DNA from: Candidatus Methylomirabilota bacterium
GTDB lineage: Bacteria > Methylomirabilota > Methylomirabilia > Methylomirabilales > JACPAU01
Assembly: GCA_016180705.1 (NCBI GenBank)
Contig: JACPAU010000132.1
Location: 1 to 6,842 of the forward strand
DNA length: 6,842 nucleotides
Reading direction: 5' to 3'
The notes below the pieces were generated by a model, which was given only the letters and a program-made list of their open reading frames with translations, ran no database searches and had not been told where the DNA came from. The position numbers and the translations under genes are program-made. This document shows positions 1 to 6,062 of this stretch, piece after piece (position 1 is the first letter of the stretch; each line of letters starts with the position of its first letter).

Positions 1-1
1 C

Positions 2-793
2 GGCCTCCTCTCGGGCCTCCTCGGGGTCGGCGGCGGCTTCATCCTGATCCCCCTCCTGAGCGCCGTGCGGATCCCCATCCCGGAGGCGGTGGGGGTGACC
101 CTCCTCTACGTCGTGTTCGTCGCGGTCCCAGGCGCCTGGGGGCACATCCGCCAAGACACCGTGGACTGGGTCCTCGCCGCCACCGTCGCCGCCGGCGCCG
201 TCCCGACCGCTCCGCTCGGCTCGCTGGCCGCGAGCCACGTCCCGGTCGCCTTCCTGGAGGTGACCTTCGCGGGCCTCGCCTTCGCCGCGTGCGCGGGGCT
301 CTTCTTCCGGCGCGAGTCGCGCCCGGGCGTGCCGGCGCCCGGGCCCCCCCGGGGGCGCACGGGGGCGTATATTGTGTGGCGTCGGCACCGGTACGGGGGG
401 ACCGAGCACCTCTTCCCGGTCAATCTGCTCCGCGGGGTCCTCCTCGGGGGCGCGATCGGGTTCATCGCGGGGCTCCTGGGACTGGGGGGAGGCTGGCTGC
501 TGGTGCCCGCGCTGGTCCTCCTGATGGACATTCCGGTCCCCGTGGCGATCGGGAGTTCCCTGGTGGCCATCGTCGCGCCGGCCCTCGCCGGCGTGGTGAC
601 CCACTACCGCCTGGGGAACCTGGATTTCGGGCGGGCCGTCCCCTTGGTCCTGGCCGGGATCGCCGGGGCCCGCGGGGGGGCCTGGGGGATCATGTGGGTT
701 TCGGAGTGGCGCCTCAAGCAGGCGCTGGTGGGGCTCCTCCTGCTTGGGGGGAGTTACATGTTGCTGCGGGGGCTCGGGGTCCTGGGGTACTGA
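2..793 (+). CDS. TauE/SafE-family membrane permease (5' end outside window)
   Basis: Integral membrane protein of the TauE/SafE family, whose members are proposed to export sulfite, sulfoacetate or other small organosulfur anions across the inner membrane. The open frame runs from base 2 with no start before the edge, giving 263 residues. The family is usually about 250-280 residues, so only a short N-terminal piece should be missing. The GTG at 65 is not a credible start because it would cut off the first conserved motif. Two family repeats are visible: GLLGVGGGFILIP at residues 6-18 and GLLGLGGGWLLVP at 157-169, the inverted duplication typical of this fold. A long basic cytoplasmic loop (about residues 102-138, rich in Pro, Gly and Arg) separates the halves. 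Hydrophobic segments follow through residue 263. A rhodanese gene begins 17 bases downstream, which supports sulfur-related transport, but the actual substrate cannot be read from sequence. Confidence 0.9.
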   Translation, partial: GLLSGLLGVGGGFILIPLLSAVRIPIPEAVGVTLLYVVFVAVPGAWGHIRQDTVDWVLAATVAAGAVPTAPLGSLAASHVPVAFLEVTFAGLAFAACAGLFFRRESRPGVPAPGPPRGRTGAYIVWRRHRYGGTEHLFPVNLLRGVLLGGAIGFIAGLLGLGGGWLLVPALVLLMDIPVPVAIGSSLVAIVAPALAGVVTHYRLGNLDFGRAVPLVLAGIAGARGGAWGIMWVSEWRLKQALVGLLLLGGSYMLLRGLGVLGY

Positions 794-810
794 AGGGGGT
801 GGGGGAAGCG

Positions 811-1125
811 ATGGAGATCACGGCGGAGGAACTCAAGGCGAGGCTGGACTCGGGGGCCCGGGTGACCCTCGTGGACGTCCGGGAACCGTGGGAGTGGAAT
901 CTCTGCCGCCTCGCGGAGGCGCGCCACATCCCGATGGGAGAGATCCCGGCCCGGTACCTGGAGCTGGAGCCGGAGGACGAAGTAGTCGTGTACTGTCACG
1001 TGGGGCAGCGGAGCGCCATGGTGGTCGAGTACCTGCGCCGGCTCGGTTTCCAGAAGGCCGTCAACCTCCGCGGGGGGATCGAAGCCTGGGCCCGCCAGGT
1101 GGACCCGACCCTCCGGCGGTACTAG
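811..1125 (+). CDS. Single-domain rhodanese-like sulfurtransferase
   Basis: A 104-residue single rhodanese domain, similar in size to GlpE/PspE-type proteins and probably cytoplasmic because no signal peptide is seen. Such proteins carry a persulfide on a cysteine and move sulfane sulfur between donors such as thiosulfate and acceptors such as cyanide or thiols. Visible family marks are VDVRE at residues 21-25, the HIPMGEIP segment at 39-46, the active loop CHVGQRS with catalytic Cys62, and the C-terminal LRGGIEAW at 86-93. A six-residue loop closed by Arg/Ser fits sulfurtransferase rather than Cdc25-like phosphatase activity. The ATG at 811 is chosen because it gives a complete domain and follows a purine-rich GGGGGAAG. 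The longer in-frame ORF from 289 overlaps the permease in another frame and is not coding. The gene lies 17 bases after the permease and 25 before the next gene, so it is probably co-transcribed. Confidence 0.93.
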   Translation: MEITAEELKARLDSGARVTLVDVREPWEWNLCRLAEARHIPMGEIPARYLELEPEDEVVVYCHVGQRSAMVVEYLRRLGFQKAVNLRGGIEAWARQVDPTLRRY

Positions 1126-1150
1126 CCGCGCCACCCACCTTCGATCCCCC

Positions 1151-2263
1151 ATGGCCGACCTCACGTGCGCAGCCTGCGGCCGCGTCGCGGCGTTCGGCGA
1201 CGGGCACTGGCGGTGTGCCTGCGGCGGACCGTTCGAGTCGAGGGAGGACCGGCCCTTCCCGCGCGCGGCGCTCGAGCGACGCCCGCCCGGGCTGTGGCGC
1301 TACTGGGAGGCCTTTCCCCTCCCCGGCCCCGACGCGGCCGTGAGCCTCGGGGAGGGAATGACCCCGCTCCTGCCCCTCGGGTGGGACGGGACGCCGGTCC
1401 TCTGCAAGCTCGAGTTCCTGATGCCCACCGGCTCCTTCAAGGACCGGGGAGCGACCGTCCTCCTGAGTCTGGCGCGCCGCCTCGGGGTCCGGCGGGTCGT
1501 CGAGGACTCGTCGGGCAATGCCGCGGCCGCCGTCGCCGCCTACGCCGCCGCGGCCGGGCTCACCTGTGAATTGTTCGTGCCCGCCGGAGCCTCCCTGGAC
1601 AAACTCACCCAGGCCCGGGCGTACGGCGCCGTCGTCCGGGCGGTGCCCGGCGGGCGGGAGGCGGCGGCCGCGGCCGCCCAGGAGGCGGCCCGGTCGGCCT
1701 TCTACGCGAGCCACGTCTGGCACCCGGCCTTCTTCGCCGGGACCCGGACCTTCGCCTACGAGGTGTGGGAGCAACTCGGGGGGGAGGCGCCGGACGCCGT
1801 CGTCCTGCCGGCGGGGCACGGGACGCTCCTCCTCGGCTGCTGGTGGGGGTTCGGGGACCTGGTCCGGTGGGGCTATCTGACCCGGGCCCCCCGCCTGATC
1901 GCCGTCCAGGCCGCGCGCTGCGCTCCCCTCGCTGCCGGGTGGGCCGGCCGGGAGCCGGAGCCGCCGGCGCAGACGATGGCCGAGGGCATCGCGATCGCCG
2001 CCCCCGTCCGCCTCCCGCAGATGCTCCGGGCCGTCCGGGAGACGCGGGGCGCGGTCCTGGCCGTCCCGGAGGAGGCCATCGCGGCGGCGTGGCGCCGCGC
2101 GGCCGCGGCGGGCCTCTACGTGGAGCCCACGGCGGCCGTCCCCCTGGCCGGCCTGAGCGCAGCGGTCGCGGCGGGCCTCTGCCGGGCCGGCGAGCGCATC
2201 GTCGTCCCCCTCACCGGGAGCGGGCTCAAGGCGGCCGGCGCGGCCGCCCGCCTCCTCCCCTGA
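1151..2263 (+). CDS. Threonine synthase-like PLP-dependent enzyme with N-terminal zinc ribbon
   Basis: A 370-residue fold-type II PLP enzyme of the threonine synthase/tryptophan synthase beta superfamily. Threonine synthase converts O-phosphohomoserine to threonine by beta,gamma-replacement. An N-terminal zinc ribbon is suggested by Cys6, Cys9, Cys22 and Cys24. Next come LGEGMTPL (67-74), the PLP-lysine motif PTGSFKDRGA with Lys97, and the cofactor-binding SSGNAAAA (120-127). The glycine-rich phosphate loop is near GHGTLLLG (222-229), and LTGSGLK (354-360) corresponds to the LTGxGLK C-terminal motif of threonine synthases. Length matches the roughly 350-400 residues of bacterial ThrC. The ATG at 1151 keeps the zinc ribbon; there is no clear Shine-Dalgarno before it, so translation may be coupled to the rhodanese gene. 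No homoserine kinase or dehydrogenase gene is nearby, and the neighbours are sulfur-related, so a paralogue acting on another phosphorylated or O-activated amino acid is possible. The superfamily is certain; the exact reaction is not. Confidence 0.82.
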   Translation: MADLTCAACGRVAAFGDGHWRCACGGPFESREDRPFPRAALERRPPGLWRYWEAFPLPGPDAAVSLGEGMTPLLPLGWDGTPVLCKLEFLMPTGSFKDRGATVLLSLARRLGVRRVVEDSSGNAAAAVAAYAAAAGLTCELFVPAGASLDKLTQARAYGAVVRAVPGGREAAAAAAQEAARSAFYASHVWHPAFFAGTRTFAYEVWEQLGGEAPDAVVLPAGHGTLLLGCWWGFGDLVRWGYLTRAPRLIAVQAARCAPLAAGWAGREPEPPAQTMAEGIAIAAPVRLPQMLRAVRETRGAVLAVPEEAIAAAWRRAAAAGLYVEPTAAVPLAGLSAAVAAGLCRAGERIVVPLTGSGLKAAGAAARLLP

Positions 2264-2283
2264 CCTTCACCCCGGGAGCCCCC

Positions 2284-2700
2284 ATGGTCCACCAGGCCGC
2301 GCTCCGCGACTGTCCCTTCTACCGGTTGCTCGGCCTCGAGGTCCTGCGCTTCAGCGAGGGGACATCGGAGGTCCGCCTCCGCTGGCACGAGGGCCTGGCG
2401 AACCTGAGCGGGTCGGTGCACGGCGGGGCCCTCATGGCCCTGGGGGACGTGGGGACCGCCTTCGCCATCTTCTCCCAACTGCCGGCGCGCACGGCCCTGG
2501 TGACGGTGGACCTCACGATGTCTTTCCTGGCCGCGAGTCGGGGGAGCGACCTGGTCTGCCGGGGGCGGGCGGTGCGGGTGGGGCGGAGGCTCGCGACGGG
2601 CGAGGGGAAGATCGAGGACGGCGGCGGGACCCTCGTCGCGACCTGTCTCGGGACCTTCTTGCTGCAGGACGGGGAGGGGGTCGAGGGGATCCGCGACTGA
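2284..2700 (+). CDS. PaaI-type hotdog-fold thioesterase
   Basis: A 138-residue single hotdog-domain protein of the PaaI/YbgC-like acyl-CoA thioesterase group, which hydrolyse acyl- or aryl-CoA to the acid and free CoA in the cytoplasm, usually as tetramers. The N-terminal part has the FYRLLGLEV segment (12-20). The central helix carries the signature GSVHGGALMALGDVGTAFA (43-61), with His46-Gly47-Gly48 and the acidic residue Asp55 expected at the active site. The strand TVDLTMSFLA (74-83) and the final strands near 103-126 complete the fold. Length is normal. The ATG at 2284 is 20 bases past the preceding stop and follows a modest GGGAG, fitting the same operon. It converges on the PHA synthase operon, whose substrates are also acyl-CoAs, but sharing a substrate would be speculation. 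The specific acyl group is unknown. Confidence 0.88.
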   Translation: MVHQAALRDCPFYRLLGLEVLRFSEGTSEVRLRWHEGLANLSGSVHGGALMALGDVGTAFAIFSQLPARTALVTVDLTMSFLAASRGSDLVCRGRAVRVGRRLATGEGKIEDGGGTLVATCLGTFLLQDGEGVEGIRD

Positions 2701-2727
2701 GGGCCCGGCGGAGCCCGCTCGCGGGGG
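2701..2727. terminator. Short convergent intergenic gap, possible weak terminator hairpins
   Basis: These 27 bases separate two converging genes. A short GC stem CCCG-CTCG-CGGG lies at 2714-2725. A competing stem CGGGG (2722-2726) with CCCCG (2733-2737) runs into the end of phaE. Neither is followed by a clear T-run on either strand, so intrinsic termination is only weakly supported. Confidence 0.25.
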
Positions 2728-3228
2728 TCAGTCCCCGGCCGAACGCTGGCGGGAGAGCAACGCCTCGATCTTCTCCTCGAGCGCCTCGATCCGGCTCTCG
2801 AGGGAGACGACCAGCTCGGCCACGTCCGCCACCTGCCGGCGCGAGGGGAGGTTCAGGGCCCGGAGGTACTCCTCCCCGGCCTCGGTCATCTGCTTGCGCA
2901 CGGGTCCCACCGCGCTCAGGTGCTGGTCCAGGTGTTTGCCCAGCGCGGCGGCGAAGGTGTCCGTCCCCATCGCCTGGGTCATGACCTTGGCCCAGGCCTC
3001 GACCCACTCGTCCTGGAATTTCTTCCACTCCTGCAGAACATTCGGACTCGCCCCCTGGCCGAGAAGCCGGGACCAGGCTTCCATCCCCTGGTCGAAGAAG
3101 GGACGCCAGAACTGGTAGATGTCCGGCCGCTGCCCCTGGCCGAGTATCTTCGCCCAGGTCTCCGCGCCCTTGGCCATGGCGTCCTTCCACATGCGGGTGA
3201 TCTCTTCGGGGGTCTGCGGTGCAGCCAT
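2728..3228 (-). CDS. phaE: Short PhaE-like subunit of polyhydroxyalkanoate synthase
   Basis: A 166-residue soluble, helix-rich protein resembling the PhaE/PhaR subunits that pair with class III/IV PhaC to form active PHA synthase on storage granules. Evidence is position (16 bases after phaC, same strand) and the C-terminus: LNLPSRRQVADVAELVVSLE (125-144) followed by a Leu/Glu-rich coiled coil to about 159, a pattern shared by these subunits. Residues 13-93 are three tandem 27-residue repeats. The ATG at 3228 is chosen because AGGAGG lies 5 bases upstream; an ORF start further out at 3378 lies inside phaC and is not used. PhaE proteins are usually about 300-400 residues, so this one is short and nearer to PhaR (about 200) in size. 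The C-terminal half fits PhaE best, though a phasin-like or PhaR-like role cannot be excluded. Confidence 0.8.
   Translation of the reverse strand: MAAPQTPEEITRMWKDAMAKGAETWAKILGQGQRPDIYQFWRPFFDQGMEAWSRLLGQGASPNVLQEWKKFQDEWVEAWAKVMTQAMGTDTFAAALGKHLDQHLSAVGPVRKQMTEAGEEYLRALNLPSRRQVADVAELVVSLESRIEALEEKIEALLSRQRSAGD
2950..3192 (-). repeat. Three tandem 27-residue repeats within the PhaE-like protein
   Basis: Residues 13-39, 40-66 and 67-93 align end to end with no gaps. Each has Trp at repeat positions 2 and 13, Glu at position 11, a basic residue at 3, and Lys or Arg at 15. Repeats 1 and 2 also share (I/L)LGQG at 16-20 and Pro at 23. Repeat 3 is more diverged, with VMTQA at 16-20. The Trp pairs are 11 residues apart, about three helical turns, so they would face the same side of a helix. 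Confidence 0.8.
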
Positions 3229-3233
3229 CGCTG

Positions 3234-3239
3234 CCTCCT
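3234..3239 (-). promoter_or_regulatory. Ribosome binding site of the phaE-like gene
   Basis: A perfect AGGAGG on the minus strand, 5 bases before the ATG at 3228. It fixes the start and rules out the longer frame that opens at 3378. It sits between the phaC stop (3245) and the phaE start. Confidence 0.85.
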
Positions 3240-3244
3240 GCGTC

Positions 3245-4330
3245 TCAGCCCCGGGAGCGCTGGGCCAGCCAGTGGCTGACCCGGGGCCAGAGGTTGTTCG
3301 CGGCCTGCCGTCCGGCCACCAGGGAGATGTGCCCTCCCGGCAGTTCCACGTACTCTTTGTCCTGGCTGGAGACGGCATCGAGGAGGGCGCGGGCGCAGGC
3401 GGGGGGGCATATGTTGTCCTCCCGGGCCCCGACGACCAGGACGGGGCAGCGGATGTTCGCCAGGTCCACCCGGCGCCCGCCGAGGACGAGTTCGCCCCGG
3501 AGGAGTTTGTTGTCCTGGTAGAAATCCTTCACCCACTGCCGGAAGAACTCGCCCGGGAGGGGGACGTAGTCGTTGGCCCACTTGTTCAGGGCCTTGAACC
3601 CCGCCACGTATTGGTCGTTCCACGCGTTCCACCAGAGGTTGGTCAGCGTGGAGAAGTCCATGGTCGGCTTGAGGAGCTTGAAGCCGAGGCGGACCATCTC
3701 CGCCGGCATGGTCCCGTAGGTGTCCACGAGGCGGTCCACGTCGAAGACGCCCTTGTCCAGCCAGCAGGCGAAGAGGCCGGCCTTCGCGAAGTCGAACGGG
3801 CCGGCCATGTTGACGAAGGCCCGGACCGGCACGTCCGGGTGCAGGGCGAGCGTGCAGGCGCCGAGCGGCGCCCCCATGCAGTAGCCGAGGAGGCTCAGCC
3901 CCGGAGCGCCCGCGTGGCGGAGCACCCGCCGGATCACCCGGGGGAGGGTGTCCAGCACGCAGTCGTCCACCCGGAGCCGGTTGTCCTCCTCGCCGAAGAC
4001 CCCCCAGTCGAGCAGGTAGAAGTGGTAGCCGCTCTTCACCATGTACTCGATGAAGCTGCTGCCGGGGGAGAGGTCGAAGATGTACGGCCGGCTGATCCCG
4101 AGGTTGGGGACGAAGAGGATCGGGATGGGGTGCGGGGACCCGCCCTGCGCGGGGTAGTGGTACAGCCGCGTCTTGTTCCGCCGGTAGATCAGGCGGCGGG
4201 GGGTGAGGCCGACCGGGGGATCGTCGGGCCTCGCCACGAGCGCCGCCGTGTTGGCCAGGCGCTTGAGGTTCCGCTCCATCTCCTCGAGTAGCTTCCTCTC
4301 GATCTCGCTGTTCACCCCGACCTCGGCCAC
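3245..4330 (-). CDS. phaC: Class III-type poly(3-hydroxyalkanoate) synthase catalytic subunit
   Basis: PhaC polymerises (R)-3-hydroxyacyl-CoA into polyhydroxyalkanoate storage polymer, releasing CoA, at the surface of cytoplasmic granules. The 361-residue product has the length of class III subunits (about 355-360) and lacks the long N-terminal extension of class I/II enzymes. It is an alpha/beta hydrolase with the PHA synthase box GYCMGA (149-154) around nucleophile Cys151, Asp305 in GAREDNICPP, and His334 in PGGHIS. These positions match the class III catalytic triad closely. Other family stretches are VPNLGISRPYIFDL (74-87), YLLDWG (105-110), and WWNAWNDQ (233-240) with VKDFYQDNKL (267-276). 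The GTG at 4330 is chosen because GGAGG lies 6 bases upstream and it falls just after the preceding stop; the ATG 18 codons in (M19) is the alternative. It lies between a CoA-transferase ORF (20-base gap) and the PhaE-like gene (16-base gap), indicating an operon. Confidence 0.95.
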   Translation of the reverse strand: MAEVGVNSEIERKLLEEMERNLKRLANTAALVARPDDPPVGLTPRRLIYRRNKTRLYHYPAQGGSPHPIPILFVPNLGISRPYIFDLSPGSSFIEYMVKSGYHFYLLDWGVFGEEDNRLRVDDCVLDTLPRVIRRVLRHAGAPGLSLLGYCMGAPLGACTLALHPDVPVRAFVNMAGPFDFAKAGLFACWLDKGVFDVDRLVDTYGTMPAEMVRLGFKLLKPTMDFSTLTNLWWNAWNDQYVAGFKALNKWANDYVPLPGEFFRQWVKDFYQDNKLLRGELVLGGRRVDLANIRCPVLVVGAREDNICPPACARALLDAVSSQDKEYVELPGGHISLVAGRQAANNLWPRVSHWLAQRSRG

Positions 4331-4336
4331 GGTCTC

Positions 4337-4341
4337 CCTCC
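4337..4341 (-). promoter_or_regulatory. Ribosome binding site deciding the GTG start of phaC
   Basis: GGAGG on the minus strand, inside GGGGAGGGAG, lies 6 bases before the GTG at 4330. There is no equally good site before the in-frame ATG 18 codons downstream. Confidence 0.7.
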
Positions 4342-4350
4342 CCGTCTTCC

Positions 4351-6060
4351 CTAGATGATGCCTCGCCCGCGCAGTTTCTCGAGGCCCTGGCGCCCGAGCC
4401 CCAGGTGCTTGAGGTACACGTCCTCGTTGTGATGCCCGACGGGCCGGCACGGCCAGCGCAGGCGGGGCGGCGTCCCCGTCATCCGCCAGACCGGCATCTG
4501 GAGCGTGAGCGGTCCGTAGATCGGGTCGGTGACCCGCCCGAAGCACCCCCGCTCCCACCAGTTCTCCCGGGAGAGGACCTCCGTCGGGGACTCCACCCGG
4601 CCAAAGACTACCACCCCGGGGCCGGGGTCGGCCAGGACCCGCTCCAGAATCTCCTCGGTGCTGAGGTGGACGGACCAGCGCTCGATCTCGGCGCGCAGCG
4701 CCCGCTCGTTGTCCGGCTTGACCCGCGCCGACGTGGTGGCGAACCGGGGGTCCCGGGCGATCTCGGGCCGCCCCATGATCCGGCAGAGCGCCCGGAAGTT
4801 CAGGTCGGTGTAGCCGGCGATGAAGGCCCACCCGTCCTTGACCCGGATGAAGGTGTAGGGGAAGACGGCCAGGTCGTAGTAGCCGATCCGTTCGCGAATC
4901 CTCCCGCTCACGTGGTGCCAGAGGAGAGTGTACTCCAGGTATCGCATGAGGCTCTCGGCCGGCGTCACGTCCACCATCTGACCCTGTCCTGTCTCGTGCC
5001 GGTAATGCAGGGCCCCGAGCAGGCCGAAGGCCGCCCACGCGCCCCCGGCATAGCCGGCCAGCCACGGCCCGGCCTTGGTCGGGACGCCGGCCGGCCCGGC
5101 CTCGGCGCCCTCGGGTTCCCCCGTGATGAAGGTGAGCCCCGACGCCGCCTGGCTCGTCAGGTCGTGCTCCGGCGTCCCCTCCGCGGCCCGGGGCCCGAAG
5201 TGGCCGCGGGCCGACAGGGCCACGTAGATGAGGCCGGGGTGCTCGGGGGCGAGCTGGCGGTAGCCGATCCCCCAGGCGTCCATCTGCCCCGGCGGGTACG
5301 CCTCGATGACCACGTCGGCGCGGCGGGCGAGTTGCCGGAACAGGTCCCGCCCCTCCGCCGCCTCCAGGCTCAGGGTGATGTAGTGTTTGTTCCTCCCCTC
5401 CGCGAGGTAGCCCAGGGGGAATCCGAGCAGCAGCCCTGCGCTCCCCGCGATGTCGGCGGTGGGCCTCCAGGCGAAGACCGCCAAGGCGGCGAGGCCCGGA
5501 AGCAGGGCGAGGCCCACCCGGGCCCGCGCGCCCTTCGACTTGACGAAAGCCTCCACTCCCGGCCCCGCGCGCCACTCCAGGACCAGCAGCCCCCCGGCCA
5601 GCGCGAGCCCGCCCGCGACGTCGCCGGGGAAGTGGACCCCGAGGGCGACGCGGCTCGCGGAGACCCCCGCGGTGAAGAGGAGCCCGGGGAGCAGGAGCCA
5701 GCGGCGCCTCCAGAGGAGCCAGAGCCCCCCCCAGAAAACCCCCGCCGACTGGGCGTGGCCGCTCGGGAGGCCGAACCCCCCACCCGCGGGGTCCCTCAGA
5801 ACCATCGAGTCGCGCCAGAGGTCGCGGGGAGGGCGCGGGGAGGCGAAAGCCTCCTTGGCCGCCGTGCTGACCTCCGCAGAAATCAGCAGCAGCATCCCGA
5901 GGCGGAAGCCCCTCGCCTTGTCCACGCACCAGTAGAGGAAGCCCACCGCCACGATGTAGAGGGGGCCGTCGCCGAGGCGGGTCAATGCGACCCAGAGCGG
6001 CTCCAGGGGGGCGAGGGCGGACTGGGCCGCCTGGACCGCCTCCGGGGAGAACCAGACCAT
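4351..6060 (-). CDS. In-frame fusion: PAP2-family phosphatase joined to N-truncated family III CoA-transferase
   Basis: One open frame of 569 residues holds two unrelated proteins. Residues 1-221 are a membrane PAP2 phosphatase (lipid- or prenyl-phosphate phosphatase type) with about seven hydrophobic segments and all three motifs: K69x6R76-P77, PSGH at 99-102, and S136-R137 with H143 and D147. Residues from about 222 to 569 are a CaiB/BaiF family III CoA-transferase, which moves CoA between acyl groups. It enters at RNKHYITL (223-230) and continues through QAASGLTFITGEP (304-316), TGQGQMVDV (357-365), KPDNERALR (448-456) and the C-terminal HHNEDVYLKHLGL (543-555). The usual first 60 or so residues, including the RVLDL and GADVIKVE strands, are absent in every frame upstream. 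Gly336 appears to sit where the catalytic Asp is expected. The ATG at 6060 overlaps the peptidase stop (TGATG). It may be a true deletion fusion with a working phosphatase and a probably dead transferase, or an assembly chimera. Confidence 0.8.
   Translation of the reverse strand: MVWFSPEAVQAAQSALAPLEPLWVALTRLGDGPLYIVAVGFLYWCVDKARGFRLGMLLLISAEVSTAAKEAFASPRPPRDLWRDSMVLRDPAGGGFGLPSGHAQSAGVFWGGLWLLWRRRWLLLPGLLFTAGVSASRVALGVHFPGDVAGGLALAGGLLVLEWRAGPGVEAFVKSKGARARVGLALLPGLAALAVFAWRPTADIAGSAGLLLGFPLGYLAEGRNKHYITLSLEAAEGRDLFRQLARRADVVIEAYPPGQMDAWGIGYRQLAPEHPGLIYVALSARGHFGPRAAEGTPEHDLTSQAASGLTFITGEPEGAEAGPAGVPTKAGPWLAGYAGGAWAAFGLLGALHYRHETGQGQMVDVTPAESLMRYLEYTLLWHHVSGRIRERIGYYDLAVFPYTFIRVKDGWAFIAGYTDLNFRALCRIMGRPEIARDPRFATTSARVKPDNERALRAEIERWSVHLSTEEILERVLADPGPGVVVFGRVESPTEVLSRENWWERGCFGRVTDPIYGPLTLQMPVWRMTGTPPRLRWPCRPVGHHNEDVYLKHLGLGRQGLEKLRGRGII
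5386..5400 (-). other. Junction between PAP2 and CoA-transferase halves
   Basis: On the minus strand the last PAP2-like residues (FPLGYLAE, ending at 5398) run directly into RNKHYITL of the CoA-transferase, through codons for Glu-Gly-Arg-Asn-Lys, with no linker and no stop. The bases at the join read GAGGGGAGGAACAAA. No start codon close to the join would allow a separate transferase product. Confidence 0.7.
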
Positions 6061-6062
6061 CA
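6058..6062 (-). promoter_or_regulatory. TGATG stop-start overlap coupling peptidase and PAP2 fusion
   Basis: The peptidase TGA (6062-6060) shares its A with the ATG (6060-6058) of the fusion ORF. GGAAGG at 6068-6063 lies only 2 bases before the ATG, closer than ideal, so re-initiation by terminating ribosomes is the likely mode. Confidence 0.7.

Noticed and set aside
364..378. Small AT-richer patch (gtatattgtgtg) inside the permease gene, considered as a promoter or insertion scar
   Set aside because: It reads in frame as part of the cytoplasmic loop, has no matching -35 element, and no gene starts just downstream.
1061..1819. 252-codon minus-strand frame opposite the threonine-synthase-like gene
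   Set aside because: No recognisable motif and biased composition; the + strand gene has clear PLP-enzyme motifs.
3119..4291. 390-codon open frame on the + strand opposite phaC
   Set aside because: Antisense shadow of phaC and phaE, with repetitive Glu/Val/Gly/Pro composition and no motif; phaC has a full catalytic triad on the other strand.
5398..5580. Missing N-terminus of the CoA-transferase hidden by a frameshift
   Set aside because: All three minus-strand frames before the junction were read. One encodes PAP2 membrane segments and the others are low-complexity shadows with no VIKVE-like or RVLDL-like motif.
4331..5929. Long N-terminal extension of the phaC reading frame to 894 codons
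   Set aside because: The extension overlaps the CoA-transferase/PAP2 ORF in another frame and is Arg/Gly/Pro-rich. The GTG at 4330 has a good ribosome site and gives the class III length.
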